64,000 nucleotides of DNA from Aestuariibaculum sp. M13 (GTDB taxonomy: Bacteria > Bacteroidota > Bacteroidia > Flavobacteriales > Flavobacteriaceae), in assembly GCF_024723255.1 (NCBI RefSeq), contig NZ_JANIAC010000001.1, forward strand, positions 883,548-947,547, written 5' to 3'. The notes beneath the pieces are model-generated. The model saw nothing but the letters and a program-made list of their open reading frames with translations. It was not told the DNA's origin and did no database searches. The position numbers and the translations under genes are program-made. The first letter of the stretch is position 1, and each line of letters starts with the position of its first letter. This document shows positions 7,619 to 16,561 of the stretch, piece by piece.

Positions 7619-10600
7619 TTATTGACGTATTAAAGTGATACTCATTAACCCAATAACAACATCGTTGGCAACAGCTTTCAATTCTAAGCTTTTTAAAGTC
7701 TTGGAATCATCTAAAGGTAAATCTAAAATGGTTCCGGCCCCACCATCTACACCATAATCACTAAACCCTTTTATGGGGGTGAAATTTTTAAAATCTCGGG
7801 TAATTTCACCAGTTTTAAAATACACTCGCGGAGGTTTTGGGGCATCGGTTGTGAAAGCCAAACCGTCTACAAAATAATCCTGCTCGATAGGCCACCAATT
7901 CTCTGGGTTTTTTAAAAGAAGAGTTTCCGAAGTGCCATCGGTATAATTTACAATCACTTCTCCATTTGTAAATCGGCTTTGCATCGGGTTGGTGGTTCCG
8001 GCCATCATAAAATAGGCATGAGAAGCTTGTCCGCCAAGCGGAATTTCAATTTGTTTTGGAAAATTATCCCATTGAGACACAAAAGCAATATTGTTTAGAT
8101 TGACATTTGATGGTGTTAAAAATGGAATGTTCTGCGGACTAATAATCGTGTTGTTTTCGCCTGCATTTTTACGCAAACCTGAATCATCAATTTCCGGTTT
8201 TAGGTATGGATAACACCAATTTCCAATACCCTGTGTTGGTAACTGTAAGGTTGGCGATGTAGGTCGCGGACTTAAATATTTCTCTTCAAAAATATCGATG
8301 ACTTTACTATTGAAAACACCCTGTAAATCTATCGTTTCAAAATTGGTGTCTTTAGAAAATTTTTCATCCCAATTCTGGAATCTGGATTCAGTTTCATTCT
8401 TAGAAACATTCAAATGAACAGGTTGCCACCAAACGAGGTCGTTTTGTTTTAATTGAACAAATAAAGTTATATTGCCTTCTTCTGATTCAATTTTAAACTT
8501 CAACTGATGTTGACTTTTACTCACTTCTGAAATGGCCTGCTGCGGATTAAATATCTGAAGGATTTCTGCTGTTTCAGTTTTAAACAATTTAATATCACCC
8601 TGCTTTCCTGAGAACTCAAAAACAGGTTGTTCCAAAGTACCTGATTTCCATTTAATTTTTATGTGATAACTTTTTTGGTGCGGACTTTCAATGATTAATT
8701 TAGGTGTTCCAATGGCATTTTCATTGAATTTCCAATCAAGCTTCTCTCCATTAATTTCAACATATTCTACACCTGAGTTATAAACATTAACTTCCAAATT
8801 CAATTTCATTTCTTTAACAAACTTGGAATCGATTTTAAACTCTGAGACCTCATCGTTTTTATCAAAATCTATACTGATATCCGGAATTTGTAAAGACGCA
8901 TTATCCCAAGATTTTGGAAGTCCCGGTTTTATAAACAGGGTATTCTGAATAGCGTCAGGATTTATTCCAAACAAGCCTTCCACTAACGAACGTGCTGCCA
9001 TACCAATGGGATCGGCAAAATCGCGATATAATTCACCTCGAATAGCATCGTAATACGATAATTGTTGAAATCCACCTGGTGAAGCCCCAAGATACATGCT
9101 TTCAATTAAGGCACTTTCCCAAAGCTTATAAGCTTCTTCAGATCTTCCTCCCTGCCAATATGCTAATGCAGCATGTAAATTTTCCGCCAAAGCCACATTG
9201 TTAACAGACCACGTATATGGTTGCCAATTGGTAGTTGAAATCAATTCTAAATCGGTTTGGGGTAAGCCTTCAGCTTTTACGGGAATATGCGGAATTTCAG
9301 TATCGATATAACGCAAGGATTGGTAAGACTGAAACTCATTGGCAATGCCTTCATCTAAACCATGATAAATGGTCCAGATACCCGGATAATCATGAAGCAA
9401 TTGATTTCCTAATAAATCTTTATATTCGGCAAAAACGCCCTTTTCAGAAACCCATAACTTTTTATCTATCGCCTGTTTTATATGCTTTGCTTCAGTCATA
9501 TAAGCGGTTTCATCTTCTCCTAAAAGTTTGGCAATATTCCCTGCCAACAAATTTGCCGAATAATTATAAGCCGATGCATACGTAACGCCACCGCCCATAT
9601 ATTGCAAAGCATCGCTTGCCCAAATGGTCGCGTAAGCATCGTAAAGTCCGTCGTTATCGGCATCGAAATTACGTTTTTCCCAAGCCAAATGACGCTGAAC
9701 TACCGGCCACATTTTCCTCATAAAATCTAAATCGCCCGTCCATTGATAACCGCGTAACAACTGATTTATAAACACCGAATTCATATCGTAATGATGCGCT
9801 ATGGTATTATTATTTGGTCTACGACTTATATAACCACGACTGAACATGGCCGTACCCAATACCTCTTTTTGTCTGGCAAAATTTCTGGAACTATCTAGGA
9901 CCACAGGACCTGTTTCCGGTTCTAAAACCTGGGAATTTCCGTAGCTTTCAAAATGTGATTTGGCGCGATCGTGCCATCCCAACGGATTCGCTACATAAGC
10001 ACCCCGCCAGGCATTTAAATGCATACGCCAGGCCACTGCGCCGTGCAAATAGGCTGGAGCTTCCCAAATACCGTCAGCTGCAACTGCTAAAGCCCTACCA
10101 AGGGTGTTAATGAATGGATCCGGCGTTTTTAAAATTACTCGCGAACGTAACTGTTCAACTTTATTTAAAGCTTCAATAAAAGCTGTTGCAATTTGTTTTT
10201 GACTTGTTTTGGTTGTTACCGAATCATTCTCCAGTTTCCAATATAAAGTATTGCTCTTTTTTAAAGGCATGCGACCAATAATAACCGGTAATTCTTTTAC
10301 TGAAGATTGCCATAACTCTTTAGGATTTGCGCTTAAATTGGCCTCAACAAGTTTTAATTCTGACTCTGGAAAATAACCTGTAATTGTTCTGTTATTGCCC
10401 GTTTTCTGCTTGTTGCTTTCAGAACCGTAATGCAATAAAAACGCATCATCTTTAAATTCATACTGATTATTAACGCAATACTCCGGATGCATATAAAATA
10501 CCGATTCGGGATCAGCTCCTATATCGCCATCACGATGAAACTTTTTTCCTGTCGCTCCTCCAAATGCCCAAACCAATTGTATGCTTTCAGGAATATTTTC

Positions 10601-11047
10601 AGTTTCAACTTTAAGCAACATGCCTTCATTTTCCGCATGAGCAGCAACTTCTAATTTAATTATTCCATTATGAAGCCATTCATCTCGAACTTCATAAATC
10701 ATAGTGCCCGGAATATATTTTGAAACAATAGAATCGCTTTCGGTAAGCCACTTACCGGATGTTTCTGAAATAATTCCTAATCTAAAATTACCTCCCATAC
10801 CTAGCATATACATGGCAAACTCCGGCAAATCGCCTGCCTCTACCCTAAAACCTGTGTTGGTTCCATAGAGGGCCCTGTTAAATTTTCTGGTTCCATTTTT
10901 TAAGATGAAATTTTCACCTTCAGGGAGATAGTGAATTTTTCTTGAGGTTGATTGGTAACTACTATTTTCTTGAGCTGATAATTGACTTAATACACCAACA
11001 AAAAAACATAAACCAACATGGATTATTTTAGATTTGAATACATTCAT
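7619..11047 (-). CDS. DUF4450-type large secreted glycosidase-like protein
   Basis: 1142 residues with a Sec signal ending near LSAQE. The segment IHYLPEGENFILKNGTRKFN with ALYGTNTGFRVEAGD is the DUF4450 signature as I recall it. The middle (about residues 290-750) is a six-hairpin (alpha/alpha)6 barrel with DADNDGLYDAY, YNYSANLLAGNIAKLL and GASPGGFQQLSYYDA. The C-terminal third is beta-sandwich, possibly carbohydrate-binding. Close homologues occur in rhamnogalacturonan loci, but I know no firm activity. The gene follows GH28 by 33 bp, and its leader contains CAACTAAACCAAAA. A rhamnosidase- or galactosidase-like role is possible but unproven. Confidence 0.65.
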   Translation of the reverse strand: MNVFKSKIIHVGLCFFVGVLSQLSAQENSSYQSTSRKIHYLPEGENFILKNGTRKFNRALYGTNTGFRVEAGDLPEFAMYMLGMGGNFRLGIISETSGKWLTESDSIVSKYIPGTMIYEVRDEWLHNGIIKLEVAAHAENEGMLLKVETENIPESIQLVWAFGGATGKKFHRDGDIGADPESVFYMHPEYCVNNQYEFKDDAFLLHYGSESNKQKTGNNRTITGYFPESELKLVEANLSANPKELWQSSVKELPVIIGRMPLKKSNTLYWKLENDSVTTKTSQKQIATAFIEALNKVEQLRSRVILKTPDPFINTLGRALAVAADGIWEAPAYLHGAVAWRMHLNAWRGAYVANPLGWHDRAKSHFESYGNSQVLEPETGPVVLDSSRNFARQKEVLGTAMFSRGYISRRPNNNTIAHHYDMNSVFINQLLRGYQWTGDLDFMRKMWPVVQRHLAWEKRNFDADNDGLYDAYATIWASDALQYMGGGVTYASAYNYSANLLAGNIAKLLGEDETAYMTEAKHIKQAIDKKLWVSEKGVFAEYKDLLGNQLLHDYPGIWTIYHGLDEGIANEFQSYQSLRYIDTEIPHIPVKAEGLPQTDLELISTTNWQPYTWSVNNVALAENLHAALAYWQGGRSEEAYKLWESALIESMYLGASPGGFQQLSYYDAIRGELYRDFADPIGMAARSLVEGLFGINPDAIQNTLFIKPGLPKSWDNASLQIPDISIDFDKNDEVSEFKIDSKFVKEMKLNLEVNVYNSGVEYVEINGEKLDWKFNENAIGTPKLIIESPHQKSYHIKIKWKSGTLEQPVFEFSGKQGDIKLFKTETAEILQIFNPQQAISEVSKSQHQLKFKIESEEGNITLFVQLKQNDLVWWQPVHLNVSKNETESRFQNWDEKFSKDTNFETIDLQGVFNSKVIDIFEEKYLSPRPTSPTLQLPTQGIGNWCYPYLKPEIDDSGLRKNAGENNTIISPQNIPFLTPSNVNLNNIAFVSQWDNFPKQIEIPLGGQASHAYFMMAGTTNPMQSRFTNGEVIVNYTDGTSETLLLKNPENWWPIEQDYFVDGLAFTTDAPKPPRVYFKTGEITRDFKNFTPIKGFSDYGVDGGAGTILDLPLDDSKTLKSLELKAVANDVVIGLMSITLIRQ

Positions 11048-11080
11048 TTAATGTCTTACCTGGTTTTGGTTTAGTTGAAA

Positions 11081-12565
11081 TTATTCCTGATTTGCCTGAT
11101 AAACCGAAGGTGATAAATCTACGCTTGTCGTATGTTCTAATTCAACATGCGCCCCTCCATCAGCCATAATTTTCACGTTATTAATTGTCCAATTCGAACT
11201 GTAATTAATTTTGCCTGCCTTTTGTGCCTGAATAAATACATTATTTAAGGTGATATTATCAATTACTGACTGTTCTAAACCATTAACGTTGATTGCAGTT
11301 CCTGCTCCTTCAACATGAATATCATTTAAAGTAATATTTCTAAAAGTTGGTATTCCCTTTTCCGGATCTACTTTTTCTAACATTTTTTTCCAGTGCTCTG
11401 GTATCGAATCCTTATTGAATCCTTCAGGTAATTTTGAATAGCTGTAATTAGGATTCCAGTTCATACCTACTTGCATAAAGGTACGAACGCTATCCATTTT
11501 AATATGCTCTAAATAAATATCTTCAACAGTACCACCTCTATTAGTTGCCGACTTAATATTCAATCCATTCTTTGTTCCCAAACCTTTTATATTGGAAACA
11601 TATACATGACGGATACTTCCTGAAGTTTCACTTCCTAAAGTAAACAACCCTGCTCCTTGTCGGGCAATACAATCTTTAATCACTACATATTCGGTTGGCT
11701 TATTAACACGTTGTCCGTCCCAGTCGCGACCTGCTTTTAAACAAAAATTATCATCATTACAATCAATATCACAATTCTGCACTAAAATCCATTTTGACGA
11801 ATCGATATCAATGCCATCGGTACTTGGGCCATGACCTCCGATATTATTTCTAATTTTCAATCCATCAACGGTAATATATTCAGAATACAACACCTGAACC
11901 GTCCAGAATCCAGCGCGTTGTAAATTCAAATCTTTTACAAATACATTTTTAGAATTTTGAACCAATACAGTTCGCGGGCGTTTGGCATCGTAATCGACTA
12001 TCCATCTTAGCCCTCGGGGTTCGTAATTGTTTTTTCTTAAATCCCAGTAGTAATCCCAGAACACTCTTCCTTGTCCGTCGATAACACCTTCACCTCCAAG
12101 AACAACATTACTCTCATTTTCAATATTGATTAAAGCTGCAGGCCAGACCATTTCAATACCAGCCACACGCGTATCAATTTCTATGTAATCCTTAATATTT
12201 TCGCTTCCTTTTATGATAGCACCTTTTGGTACGATAAAATCTATTCCACTTTTAATAAAAACAGAACCAGATAAGTATTCACCGGGTTTAAACGTTACTA
12301 TACCTCCACCGGCTTGAGCACAAGCATCAATAGTTTTTTGGATGGCTTGAGTGTTTAGTGTTTCGCCATCATTAATTGCCCCATAATCATTAACATAAAA
12401 TAGTTCCTTTTTATTCTCAAAAGGTGTGGCTCCTACCTTATTTACCCAATCAGGAATAAAGCTTTCTGAAGAGGTTAATTCCTTATTTTCCGATGTTTCT
12501 TTTTGACGACAGGAAATAGTGAAGATGCTTAATAAAATAAGCACTTTAAGTCTAATGTGGTTCAT
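11081..12565 (-). CDS. GH28 polygalacturonase/rhamnogalacturonase lipoprotein
   Basis: 494 residues; lipobox FTISC. The right-handed beta-helix motifs are all present: GAINDGETLNTQAIQ at the N-terminus, STDGID and DCNDDNFCLKAG (catalytic Asp residues), GSETSG, and LNIKSATNRGG (the usual R-x-K loop). GH28 enzymes hydrolyse the alpha-linked galacturonate backbone of homogalacturonan or rhamnogalacturonan. This is the first gene of a four-gene minus-strand operon running to 4374. Its promoter carries the shared direct-repeat module and, overlapping it, the palindrome at 12592. The 494-residue length and long loops suggest an exo- or rhamnogalacturonan-specific enzyme, which is inference. Confidence 0.88.
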   Translation of the reverse strand: MNHIRLKVLILLSIFTISCRQKETSENKELTSSESFIPDWVNKVGATPFENKKELFYVNDYGAINDGETLNTQAIQKTIDACAQAGGGIVTFKPGEYLSGSVFIKSGIDFIVPKGAIIKGSENIKDYIEIDTRVAGIEMVWPAALINIENESNVVLGGEGVIDGQGRVFWDYYWDLRKNNYEPRGLRWIVDYDAKRPRTVLVQNSKNVFVKDLNLQRAGFWTVQVLYSEYITVDGLKIRNNIGGHGPSTDGIDIDSSKWILVQNCDIDCNDDNFCLKAGRDWDGQRVNKPTEYVVIKDCIARQGAGLFTLGSETSGSIRHVYVSNIKGLGTKNGLNIKSATNRGGTVEDIYLEHIKMDSVRTFMQVGMNWNPNYSYSKLPEGFNKDSIPEHWKKMLEKVDPEKGIPTFRNITLNDIHVEGAGTAINVNGLEQSVIDNITLNNVFIQAQKAGKINYSSNWTINNVKIMADGGAHVELEHTTSVDLSPSVYQANQE

Positions 12566-12587
12566 AGTTTAGTTAAGTTGTGAAACG

Positions 12588-12632
12588 TAAATATAATCGA
12601 TTACAAAAAGTTTAGTGTCCTGTACTTACACG
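12588..12632 (-). promoter_or_regulatory. Direct-repeat promoter module of the GH28-DUF4450 operon
   Basis: On the minus strand: a degenerate first hexamer CGTGTA (12632-12627), CAGGAC (12622-12617), 21 bp, then the -7 box TATATTTA (12595-12588). Spacing is the same as in the other copies of this module. The leader to the ATG is about 20 nt. Confidence 0.65.
12592..12605. promoter_or_regulatory. Palindromic operator candidate TATAATCGATTACA
   Basis: One mismatch from the palindrome TGTAATCGATTACA. It overlaps the -7 box and downstream spacer of the GH28 operon promoter, an ideal repressor position. It is about 210 bp from the divergently transcribed GntR-type gene. The rest of the 12566-12812 gap holds only the two divergent promoters. 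Confidence 0.5.
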
Positions 12633-12758
12633 AAATTATTCTTGCATATTTTATAACTTATGATTTACTATCTTTTTGAACTTCATAATATATAAACACA
12701 AAACCTTGTAAATCCTTAAAAAACCCGGCAGAACACTACTTCAATTATATTTTTATGC

Positions 12759-12766
12759 TAATTTTG
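12759..12766 (+). promoter_or_regulatory. -7 box of the regulator gene promoter
   Basis: TAATTTTG matches the Bacteroidota TAnnTTTG -7 consensus exactly, 46 bp before the regulator start codon. No good TTTG -33 element is visible upstream. Confidence 0.5.
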
Positions 12767-12812
12767 CTATCAACCCTTTCAAACAGAGTTTTAATTTATA
12801 GCAATTCATTTT

Positions 12813-13859
12813 ATGTCTCAACAAATTGAAATAAAAATTAATGAATCGTCTCGTGTACCAAAGTACAAGCAAATTGTCGATTCCATTATTAATGATATTT
12901 CAAAGGGTAAATTAAAAGTTGGAGAAAAAATCCCTTCTATCAATGAACTTAGTGAATCCTGCTATCTATCTCGCGACACCGTCGAGAAAGCCTATAAACA
13001 ACTAAAAGAACAAAAGGTTATTATCTCAGTAAAGGGAAAAGGCTATTACACCGCAAAAACAGATTTGATTTCTAAAAAGCAAATCTTCTTCATGATTAAC
13101 AAGCTAAGCTCATACAAAATGATGATATACAATTCTTTTGTAAACAGCCTGGGCATGAACAGTATTGTTACCTTGTCGGTCTACCACTGTGAAGAAACCA
13201 TCTTTGCTAAAACCTTGGAGCGTAACCTTGGTGCTTACGATTATTATGTGATCATGCCTCACTTTAAAACAGATGATTCTAACCATATTAGTGCTACCAA
13301 TATGGTTCAGGATGTTTTAAACAAAGTGCCAAAAGACAAGCTTATTATTTTAGACAACAACAAACTGGAAATTAAAGGTAATTACGGCGCCGTTTATCAG
13401 GATTTTCAGGAGGATATTTATGAAGCCTTAAAAAAAGGAGTCGATAAACTAAAAAAATACGATAAACTTGTATTGGTATACCCTTCAAAATCGGTGTATC
13501 CCTATCCACAACGTATTGTTCATGGCTTTAGAAAATTCTGTTCGAAGTTTAATTTTGATTTTGAGATTTTAAATGAAATTTATGATGATATGGATTTGGA
13601 TAGTCGAGATACCTACATCATTATTGAAGAGCACGACTTAGTAAATTTAGTACGTCAGGTACGAGCCAAAAATCTAACTTTAGGTAAGGATATAGGAATC
13701 ATTTCTTACAACGATACCCCGCTTAAAGATCTTTTAGGAATTAATGTGGTTAGCACGCATTTTAAAGCTATGGGAGAGACAGCTGCTTATCTTGTTTTGA
13801 ATGATAAAAAGGAAAAAGTAAAAAACGTTTTTGAATATATTGAACGAAATTCTGTATAA
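12813..13859 (+). CDS. GntR-type transcriptional regulator with LacI-like sensor domain
   Basis: 348 residues. Residues about 10-75 form a GntR winged helix: VPKYKQIVDSIINDI, GKLKVGEKIPSINELSE, LSRDTVEKAYKQLKEQKVI, GKGYYTAK. The rest (about 80-345) resembles a periplasmic-binding-protein/LacI sugar-sensing domain, with alternating strands and helices and a late GKDIGIISYNDTPLKDLL. That architecture belongs to AraR-like regulators. It is the only transcription factor in the window, so a rhamnose-, galacturonate- or arabinose-related ligand is plausible. It is divergent from the GH28 operon and may bind the TGTAATCGATTACA-like palindromes. It is not an AraC/HTCS-type protein and so is not the obvious reader of the direct-repeat module. 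Confidence 0.85.
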   Translation: MSQQIEIKINESSRVPKYKQIVDSIINDISKGKLKVGEKIPSINELSESCYLSRDTVEKAYKQLKEQKVIISVKGKGYYTAKTDLISKKQIFFMINKLSSYKMMIYNSFVNSLGMNSIVTLSVYHCEETIFAKTLERNLGAYDYYVIMPHFKTDDSNHISATNMVQDVLNKVPKDKLIILDNNKLEIKGNYGAVYQDFQEDIYEALKKGVDKLKKYDKLVLVYPSKSVYPYPQRIVHGFRKFCSKFNFDFEILNEIYDDMDLDSRDTYIIIEEHDLVNLVRQVRAKNLTLGKDIGIISYNDTPLKDLLGINVVSTHFKAMGETAAYLVLNDKKEKVKNVFEYIERNSV

Positions 13860-13871
13860 AAAGATTCGTTT

Positions 13872-14025
13872 TCAGAATAGTACATGATGGATCTTTACGA
13901 TAGGACTAATATTTTAGTCAAAAAATATTTTTAATGATTCACCACAAAACCAACTTACTAAACCTTCTGTTTTTAGTAACAACACTTTATGTTACTGCAC
14001 AATCTAATCTCAATAAGTCTTTTAA
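13872..14025 (+). repeat. 154-bp promoter and signal-peptide repeat, copy A
   Basis: This segment aligns without gaps to 31678-31831. The promoter half has scattered substitutions. The coding half (from the ATG at 13934) has only one difference until the copies diverge, and that one is a synonymous ATT/ATC. The repeat begins exactly at the first hexamer of the operator and ends after the codons for KSFN. The operator in this copy is weaker (CATGAT instead of CAGGAT). Confidence 0.95.
13873..13917 (+). promoter_or_regulatory. Degenerate direct-repeat promoter module of the SGNH esterase gene
   Basis: CAGAAT (13873-13878), CATGAT (13883-13888), 21 bp, then TATTTTAG (13910-13917). It is a drifted copy of the module at 31679-31723. 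The predicted transcript start is only about 10 nt before the ATG. Confidence 0.55.
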
Positions 14026-14704
14026 TTATATAAATAAGCTATATCCGAATAGAGAAATTACTTCAAAATACCATAATAATTGGACTCAAGAACACTATAA
14101 ACAACGCATAAAGCATTTTAAAAGCAATCCTCTGAAATTTGGCAACATTGTTTTTTTAGGAAATAGCATTACTGAACAAGGTAGAGATTGGAATGAGAAA
14201 TTTAATAGCGTTGGTATCAATAATCGTGGTATCGCCGGCGATGTTACCGATGGCGTTTTAAAGCGTTTAGATGAAATCACTTACTATAAACCTAAAACTG
14301 TTTTTATTCTTATTGGCATAAACGATTTATTCAGTCTTCATTATGAAGATACCGATAAAAGATTCAAATACATAAAAATGGTACCCTCAACCAAATACAT
14401 AGCAAAAAATATTCTAAAAATTTCTAAAGAAATCCGTAGAAAATCATCCGAAACAATTATTTATGTTCGAACCATTTTACCTACACGACGCTCATTTTTA
14501 AAAGATGATATTATCACGACTAACAACTTTATAAAGGCTTTTGAAAGTAAAGGCGTTTACAAGGTTATCGATTTATATTCTGAATTTGTTGATAGCAATG
14601 GTGATTTAATTAAAGAATTGACTACTGACGGGGTACACCTAAACGAAGATGGGTATGAGAAATGGTCTGCTTTTGAAAAAACTTTAATTAATACGTTTAA
14701 ATAA
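13934..14704 (+). CDS. Secreted SGNH/GDSL esterase carrying a borrowed signal peptide
   Basis: 256 residues. SGNH blocks are intact: FLGNSITEQG (Ser), NRGIAGD (Gly), LIGINDLF (Asn) and TDGVHLNEDGYE (Asp/His). These are typical of GDSL acylhydrolases that deacetylate sugars. The first 31 residues, MIHHKTNLLNLLFLVTTLYV onward to KSFN, are identical to those of the CE12 protein at 31740, while the mature domains are unrelated beyond the SGNH fold. The secretion signal and promoter were therefore probably copied from that gene. Likely a pectin or oligosaccharide acetylesterase; the exact substrate is unknown. Confidence 0.8.
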   Translation: MIHHKTNLLNLLFLVTTLYVTAQSNLNKSFNYINKLYPNREITSKYHNNWTQEHYKQRIKHFKSNPLKFGNIVFLGNSITEQGRDWNEKFNSVGINNRGIAGDVTDGVLKRLDEITYYKPKTVFILIGINDLFSLHYEDTDKRFKYIKMVPSTKYIAKNILKISKEIRRKSSETIIYVRTILPTRRSFLKDDIITTNNFIKAFESKGVYKVIDLYSEFVDSNGDLIKELTTDGVHLNEDGYEKWSAFEKTLINTFK

Positions 14705-14710
14705 TATTTA

Positions 14711-14745
14711 TAAAAAAACTCTAAGACTAAAAAGCCTTAGAGTTT
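14711..14745 (-). terminator. Rho-independent terminator of the fasciclin/SusCD operon
   Basis: A perfect 10-bp stem AAACTCTAAG / CTTAGAGTTT (14716-14725 and 14736-14745). On the minus strand a run of seven T follows it, so it terminates the long operon ending with the SusD gene at 14777. It may also stop the convergent esterase transcript, though no T-run follows on that strand. Confidence 0.88.
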
Positions 14746-14776
14746 AAACTCAAATATTAATAAAACAATTAAAATT

Positions 14777-16561
14777 CTATTCGTCTTCCTTCCAAACAAA
14801 TGGTAAATACCAATTATCGGTACTCATAAGTTTACTTCTAACTTCGGCAGCTTTTGGGTTACCATCTTTATATAACTTATCGTAAACTTTGTCTGCTAAA
14901 AACGCAGGATCGTTACGACGTAAAGCTACACGTACTAAATCCCCCCAACGGTTTCCTTCGTAAGCCAGTTCTAAAGCACTTTCTTTTATTAAATTATTTT
15001 CAATTGATGTTAAACTATCTCCCATAACTTGGGCACGTTCAACATAGGCTCTTCCACGTAATCCTGTATTACGATACCAGTTTCCTCTGAAAAATGGAAA
15101 ATCTCCTTGTCTAGCATCAAAATCGTAAGGAAATGGCTGATGCGTTTGTTCAATATCTGTAACATCGGTCACCCCTGCAACGGTATAAGCATTTTGTATA
15201 CCAAAATTAAGAAGTGCATCGGCTATTTTGTGTTGGTTATCACGGTTAGCTGCTTCGGCATATCTTAAATGTAATGTTGCTGCACGGTATAAAAACCAGT
15301 CTCCTCCTGTTTGAAACACATCGAATGGTAATTGTGAATCTGTATCAATGTATTTAAATAGATATTTCATAATTACCGGTTGTCCATTAATCATATTGTA
15401 TGAAAACTTTGGACCACGGGCATCATATGTAAATCCATTTCTTTGAACTTGATCTTCCCATTTTTGCATTGCACTTTGAGAAGGTTTTACAAGATACTCT
15501 CCACCTTGATTAGAGAATAAATCTATAAACGGATTTTCTGGCGCAAAATTACTATCAAACGGTAAAGACCAGATCCACTCTGTATTCCACAAAGCATCTT
15601 TTTCTCTGGCGAACATAGAGCGCCATCCTAAGCTATTACTATTTACCAATGATCTGGCATCCTGTTCTGAATATCTAATATATCCTACAGCTAAATCTTG
15701 GTTACTTGCAATTTCAGCCCATTTAACACGATAAACATCATATCTCTCTGAATCACTTCCGCTAGTGCTAGCTGTTTCCATTACTGTTTTATAATGTGAA
15801 GCCGCAGCCGTATAATTATTAGCCCAAAGTTGTAAATCACCTAATAAACATTCTTTATTGATAAAGAATTTAGCAGTGTTATAACCGTCTACATCAATCA
15901 CTAAAGTACTATTAGCACTGTAAGGGCTGGTGTATGGTAAGCCTTCGGTAAAATCTACTAACTCATTAATAAGTTCTGTAAGCGATAATCTGGGATACAG
16001 ATTTTCATTCTGAACATCATCTATACTAGATATCGGTTCGGTAATATAAGGCACTTCACCATAATGCAGCCCTAACTGAAGGTATAACCAGCTACGAAGT
16101 GTTCCAATATCTGAATAACGTTCGTTAAACTCACCTTGATCCATTTTGTTTTCATCGGCCATGATCTTAAAGTTTTTAAGGGCGTCATTACAGTTATTAA
16201 TAACTTCATAAAAATCTTTAGGATTTGCATACGGATTATCGGCTGTTACCGCATGCTCACTTATTTGTTGCAGATACATATCGGCATTATCTGTCGGGCT
16301 CATTAAATCGGCTCTAAGCTCATTAAGAATAATATGCTTTTTAGCCAGTCCCATAAATTTACCGTAAATCCCAACTACTGCAGCATCGGCATCAAAAACG
16401 TCACGATACACTTGATCGCTGTTTAATTTATCTTTAGGTTCTACATCTAGATAATCTTGACAAGAGGTGAAGCTTATAAGCGCCGCTAAAGCTCCTATTG
16501 CGACTCTGTTTCTAGTTATATTTATCATTGTCTTCATGTTTTTCTCTAAAATTAATTTCAT
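14777..16561 (-). CDS. SusD-like outer-membrane glycan-binding lipoprotein (pair 1)
   Basis: 594 residues of the RagB/SusD family. The lipobox is FTSC, followed by QDYLDVEPKDKL; the C-terminal signature is ELAYEGNRWGDLVRVALRR. SusD caps the SusC channel and captures oligosaccharide. The start overlaps the SusC stop (TAATG), implying translational coupling. The internal ATG at 16537 (MKTMINITRN) gives a more usual signal length and is an equally good start. This is the last gene of the seven-gene operon, followed by a strong terminator. Confidence 0.9.
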   Translation of the reverse strand: MKLILEKNMKTMINITRNRVAIGALAALISFTSCQDYLDVEPKDKLNSDQVYRDVFDADAAVVGIYGKFMGLAKKHIILNELRADLMSPTDNADMYLQQISEHAVTADNPYANPKDFYEVINNCNDALKNFKIMADENKMDQGEFNERYSDIGTLRSWLYLQLGLHYGEVPYITEPISSIDDVQNENLYPRLSLTELINELVDFTEGLPYTSPYSANSTLVIDVDGYNTAKFFINKECLLGDLQLWANNYTAAASHYKTVMETASTSGSDSERYDVYRVKWAEIASNQDLAVGYIRYSEQDARSLVNSNSLGWRSMFAREKDALWNTEWIWSLPFDSNFAPENPFIDLFSNQGGEYLVKPSQSAMQKWEDQVQRNGFTYDARGPKFSYNMINGQPVIMKYLFKYIDTDSQLPFDVFQTGGDWFLYRAATLHLRYAEAANRDNQHKIADALLNFGIQNAYTVAGVTDVTDIEQTHQPFPYDFDARQGDFPFFRGNWYRNTGLRGRAYVERAQVMGDSLTSIENNLIKESALELAYEGNRWGDLVRVALRRNDPAFLADKVYDKLYKDGNPKAAEVRSKLMSTDNWYLPFVWKEDE

